9,664 nucleotides of DNA, from the NCBI GenBank assembly GCA_947367285.1, contig CANBDB010000051.1:1-9664 (forward strand), written 5' to 3'. Below are positions 6,978-9,664 of this stretch, piece by piece; the first letter of the stretch is position 1, and every line of letters starts with the position of its first letter. The notes below the pieces were generated by a model. It ran no database searches and was not told the origin of the DNA. It saw nothing but the letters and a program-made list of their open reading frames with translations. The translations under genes and the position numbers were made by a program. Source of the stretch: an uncultured Clostridia bacterium (lineage in GTDB: Bacteria; Bacillota; Clostridia; Oscillospirales; CAG-272).

Positions 6978-9554
6978 TTATTCTTGATTTTCAGCCAACT
7001 TTTTTACAAATTCGGTTATTTCGTTACCAACAGTTATTAGCTCGTCCGAAAACTCCTTGGTAGTCATTCGAGAGATACCCGAATGTACCGCAGCAAATTG
7101 AACGAGTCGGTCGCCCGTAACAACTCGGATTTTGTAATTAGGTCCAAGCTCGTGCATCATTTTTTCAATGAATGCGTCGGCAGTTTGATTTTCTTTCGTA
7201 AACACAACTCGGTAGCCGTCGCGCTCAAAATCAGAGCCCGTGCCCTCAGGGACAAGGTATGCATCAAATACGAGAGTGAGCTTTTCTTTGGTGTAGCCAA
7301 CATAGTTCGCAAGAATATCCATAAGTGTTTCACGCGCTTTCTCAAGAGAATAATCGGCTATGTCCTTTAAGGTGTCCCAAGCATAGATGAGGTTGTATCC
7401 GTCAACTATCACCATGCTTTCTTGCTTTATAAGTACCTTCTTGTTGGTCTTAACCTTGCCTGCGGATATCACTTTGGGCTCGCTGTACTTTTTACGGCGA
7501 ATTGGGCCAAATTCGCGGAGCATCAATGCTTCAAGCTCATCATCTGAAAGGGAATACTTTCTTGCAAGCACCGTTGCCTTGGGAATAACTGATTGCACAC
7601 AATCATTATTTGAAATATCAAGCTGAATGTGCTTTTTAGCGTCTACATCCCTCCAATTGACGACGTATCCTGCACCACCCTCGCAGAAAACGGAGTGAGG
7701 CGGATTGCGAAGATCACCCTCGGGGTCATAACCAAACTTTTCAATAATCTCGCCTTCGTTGTGGCACTCATCGTAGCCATCACTCACGCAGGTGAGCTTG
7801 CCCTCGCCACGAGTGTAAGAAATAACCTCAGCAACGTAGTCATGTAGTGTTGCAACGGGTGCTCGACCGCAAATAACGGTAAAGGTTTCGGTATTTTCTT
7901 CAATAGCGAACTCGGCATAACGCATTTGAAGGTCATTCATAGCTCTGCCAACCATTGAGGTAGGTATTTGGAGGCGAAATTTATAATATGGCTCAAGCAA
8001 AGTGCAACCGCCCTTCATAAGTCCGTGACGAACCGCACGAAGAGTTGCCTGACGGAAATCCCCGCCCTCGGTGTGTTTGAGATGCGCTTTGCCGGCTACA
8101 ACGGTTATCTTTGTATCAGTGAGTATTGAACCCGTAAGTGTGCCTCGATGGCTCTTTTCATAGAGATGGGACAAAATTAATCTTTGCCAGTTAGTAGCAA
8201 GCATATTTTCGGGAATTTGGGTATCAAATATAAGTCCCGTGCCTTTTGGCTGAGGTTCAAGCAGGAGCTGTACCTCGGCATAGTGACGTAGTGGCTCGAA
8301 ATGTCCAACCCCCAACGCTTTTGATTTGATTTTTTCTTTGTAGAGTATTTTACCGATATCAAAAGAACACTCGATTTCAAATCTATCAAGAACCAAACGT
8401 TTGATTAGATCTATTTGAATTTCCCCCATCAAACGCGCTTCTATTTGGCGAAGCTCCTCGTTCCAATAGAGATGAAGGGAAGGCTCTTCCTCCTCAAGCT
8501 CCTTGAGCTTGGGAAAATATAAATTTGGATCGCATCCGTGAGGAAGAATAATTCTATATGACAAAACGGGCTCAAGTAGGGGTGCGCTCGAGTCGCTCTC
8601 CGCACCGAGCCCCTGACCTGCATAGGTAGCACTGAGTCCAATAGCGGCACATATTTCTCCCGCACAAGACGAGTCAATTTGTTCAAATTTATCACCCGAA
8701 TAAATTCGCAGCTGACTGATTTTTTCGGAAATTCTTTTGCCGTCAGTTGTAAGATAGGATACTTCATCTCTAGCGGAGAGAGTTCCACTCGTAATTTTCA
8801 TATAAGTAAGTCGGGTGTTGCCGCTACGCGCTATTTTGTAAACCTTCGCGCCGAAACTTTTTCCTTCATAAACAGGGGATAAGGTGTATTTGTCGAGGAT
8901 TTTTAGAAGGAACTCGACACCTTGTAGCTTTAGTGCCGATCCAAAGGTGATGGGGAAGAGCTTTCTCTCACTGATAAGAGTAGCGATGTCATTATCATCA
9001 ATTTCCTCGCCCATTAAGTGAGATTCAAGAAAATCTTCATTAAGAAGAGCTAATTTTTCGTCAAGCTCCGCCTTGCTTTGAGTGTCAAAAAATCCTACGC
9101 ACTCGTCGGCGAGAATTGATGCTATTTCCGCCTCTTGCTCATCCTTGGTCTTTATGGCAATATCGCTTTTGTTTACAAAAATGAACGTAGGAACACCGTA
9201 AAATTCAAGAAGATTCCAAAGAGTTCTAGTGTGATTTTGAACTCCGTCAGCGCCACTTATTACAAGTATCGCGTAGTCAAGAAGGGAGAGAACTCTCTCC
9301 GCCTCAGCAGAAAAATCCACATGCCCGGGAGTGTCAAGGAGAATAAAATCGCACGCATCCGTTGAAAAACGAGCTTGCTTTGAAAAAATAGTGATTCCTC
9401 GCTCGCGCTCTACCGAGTTCGTATCAAGATAAGTGTTTTTATGGTCAACTCGTCCGAGAGTTCTTATCTTACCCGAAGTGTACAGTAATGCTTCGGATAA
9501 AGTAGTTTTGCCTGCGTCAACGTGCGCAAGTATTCCTATCACTAATCTTTTCAT
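6978..9554 (-). CDS. TetM/EF-G-like ribosomal GTPase fused to a Rae1/YacP-type NYN ribonuclease
   Basis: This 858-residue cytoplasmic protein should act on the ribosome. Residues 1-223 are a full translational GTPase: AHVDAGKTT (10-18), RGIT (52-55), DTPGH with His78, NKSD (128-131) and GSA (205-207). Domain II (232-310), III (328-405), IV (410-520) and V (520-590) follow in TetM/EF-G order. A charged linker (590-710) leads to a NYN/PIN-like domain (714-855) with VIVDGYNLIYAW (Asp718, Asn721), LVFDAY (Asp764), VFTKENQTADAFIEKM (Asp793) and VVTGD (Asp815). This matches Rae1 (YacP), a ribosome-associated A-site mRNA endonuclease in Bacillus. Stand-alone TetM has about 640 residues and no nuclease. 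An in-frame ATG exists 15 codons upstream (9597-9599), but the protein family begins at MKRLVIGILAHVDAGKT and GGAG lies 7 nt before 9554. A tetracycline-resistance label is unsafe. The gene is convergent to the B12 operon. Confidence 0.9.
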   Translation of the reverse strand: MKRLVIGILAHVDAGKTTLSEALLYTSGKIRTLGRVDHKNTYLDTNSVERERGITIFSKQARFSTDACDFILLDTPGHVDFSAEAERVLSLLDYAILVISGADGVQNHTRTLWNLLEFYGVPTFIFVNKSDIAIKTKDEQEAEIASILADECVGFFDTQSKAELDEKLALLNEDFLESHLMGEEIDDNDIATLISERKLFPITFGSALKLQGVEFLLKILDKYTLSPVYEGKSFGAKVYKIARSGNTRLTYMKITSGTLSARDEVSYLTTDGKRISEKISQLRIYSGDKFEQIDSSCAGEICAAIGLSATYAGQGLGAESDSSAPLLEPVLSYRIILPHGCDPNLYFPKLKELEEEEPSLHLYWNEELRQIEARLMGEIQIDLIKRLVLDRFEIECSFDIGKILYKEKIKSKALGVGHFEPLRHYAEVQLLLEPQPKGTGLIFDTQIPENMLATNWQRLILSHLYEKSHRGTLTGSILTDTKITVVAGKAHLKHTEGGDFRQATLRAVRHGLMKGGCTLLEPYYKFRLQIPTSMVGRAMNDLQMRYAEFAIEENTETFTVICGRAPVATLHDYVAEVISYTRGEGKLTCVSDGYDECHNEGEIIEKFGYDPEGDLRNPPHSVFCEGGAGYVVNWRDVDAKKHIQLDISNNDCVQSVIPKATVLARKYSLSDDELEALMLREFGPIRRKKYSEPKVISAGKVKTNKKVLIKQESMVIVDGYNLIYAWDTLKDIADYSLEKARETLMDILANYVGYTKEKLTLVFDAYLVPEGTGSDFERDGYRVVFTKENQTADAFIEKMMHELGPNYKIRVVTGDRLVQFAAVHSGISRMTTKEFSDELITVGNEITEFVKKLAENQE

Positions 9555-9586
9555 AATAATCTCCATATTCTCCTTGTTCGCCGCCC

Positions 9587-9598
9587 TGTGTCGACACA
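9587..9598. promoter_or_regulatory. 12-bp palindrome upstream of the GTPase-nuclease gene
   Basis: TGTGTCGACACA is a perfect inverted repeat located 33 bp upstream of the start codon at 9554. It could be an operator or a small leader hairpin. No promoter can be assigned because biological sequence stops near 9622. Confidence 0.3.
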
Positions 9599-9622
9599 AA
9601 CAGTTTATCCGTCCTTTTATTC

Positions 9623-9664
9623 CTGTCTCTTATACACATCTGACGCTGCCGACGACTTAATAGG
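9623..9664 (+). other. Illumina Nextera adapter and index remnant (artefact)
   Basis: CTGTCTCTTATACACATCT (9623-9641) is the Tn5 mosaic end used in Nextera libraries, followed directly by GACGCTGCCGACGA (9642-9655), the matching adapter arm. CTTAATAG (9656-9663) equals the reverse complement of the Nextera i5 index CTATTAAG (S518 as I recall it), and the final G starts the next adapter segment. These bases were assembled from untrimmed reads and are not part of the genome. Any reading frame through them, for example the peptide end SYTHLTLPTT, is false. Confidence 0.97.

Noticed and set aside
6981..7415. Separate internal translation start making a free NYN nuclease
   Set aside because: Met714 begins the domain, but there is no good ribosome binding site in front of it and the frame is continuous with the GTPase.
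6978..9554. Simple call as a tetracycline resistance gene (tetM/tetO/tetW)
   Set aside because: The GTPase part is TetM-like, but the protein carries an extra NYN domain and its domain IV tip loop differs from TetM. There are also no mobile-element features around it.
9555..9599. Upstream in-frame start adding MCRHRAANKENMEII to the GTPase
   Set aside because: The family starts at the MKRLVIGILAHVDAGKT residue, GGAG lies 7 nt before that ATG, and the extra residues span the ribosome binding site and part of a palindrome.
1..9622. CRISPR array, tRNA, rRNA, insertion sequence or phage genes
   Set aside because: No spaced repeats, tRNA cloverleaf, rRNA segments, transposase or integrase frames, or terminal inverted repeats were seen.
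9433..9660. Plus-strand open frame ending in SYTHLTLPTT
   Set aside because: The end is translated sequencing adapter and the remainder is antisense to the GTPase gene.

Overview
The window looks like chromosomal DNA from an uncultured gut-type Firmicute of the class Clostridia. Coding DNA is moderately AT-rich. Promoters are near-perfect sigma-A type, ribosome binding sites are GGAGG-like, terminators are GC hairpins followed by T-runs, and the protein families are typical of Oscillospiraceae/Lachnospiraceae. This placement is inference from family content and signals; no rRNA or marker gene is present. The last 42 bases (9623-9664) are not biological. They read as an Illumina Nextera adapter followed by an index, so the real contig ends near 9622 and the window is probably a metagenomic or draft-assembly contig end.

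Layout. (1) 96-1576: a single-gene unit for glucuronate isomerase (uxaC), with a consensus promoter and its own terminator. (2) 1634-5683: a two-gene glycan operon behind an extended -10 promoter. It encodes a membrane-anchored family GH5 glycosidase and, 17 nt later, a cytoplasmic family GH3 beta-glucosidase-type enzyme, and ends at a strong terminator. The likely picture is cleavage of a beta-linked polysaccharide at the cell surface and hydrolysis of imported oligosaccharides inside, with uxaC handling uronic acid released from plant glycans. No sugar transporter lies in the window. (3) 5695-6973: a cobalamin riboswitch with an expression platform controlling two overlapping genes, a small DUF4430 lipoprotein and a six-helix ECF-transporter S component. 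Together they look like a vitamin B12 capture-and-import module. (4) 6978-9554, minus strand and convergent: one long gene fusing a complete TetM/EF-G-like GTPase to a C-terminal Rae1/YacP-type NYN ribonuclease domain. A shared palindromic terminator separates it from the B12 operon.

The two most interesting items are the GTPase-nuclease fusion, which by architecture should carry an RNase to the ribosomal A site, and the riboswitch-controlled lipoprotein plus S-component pair. The riboswitch is followed by an unusual stretch that can pair back to its 5' end.
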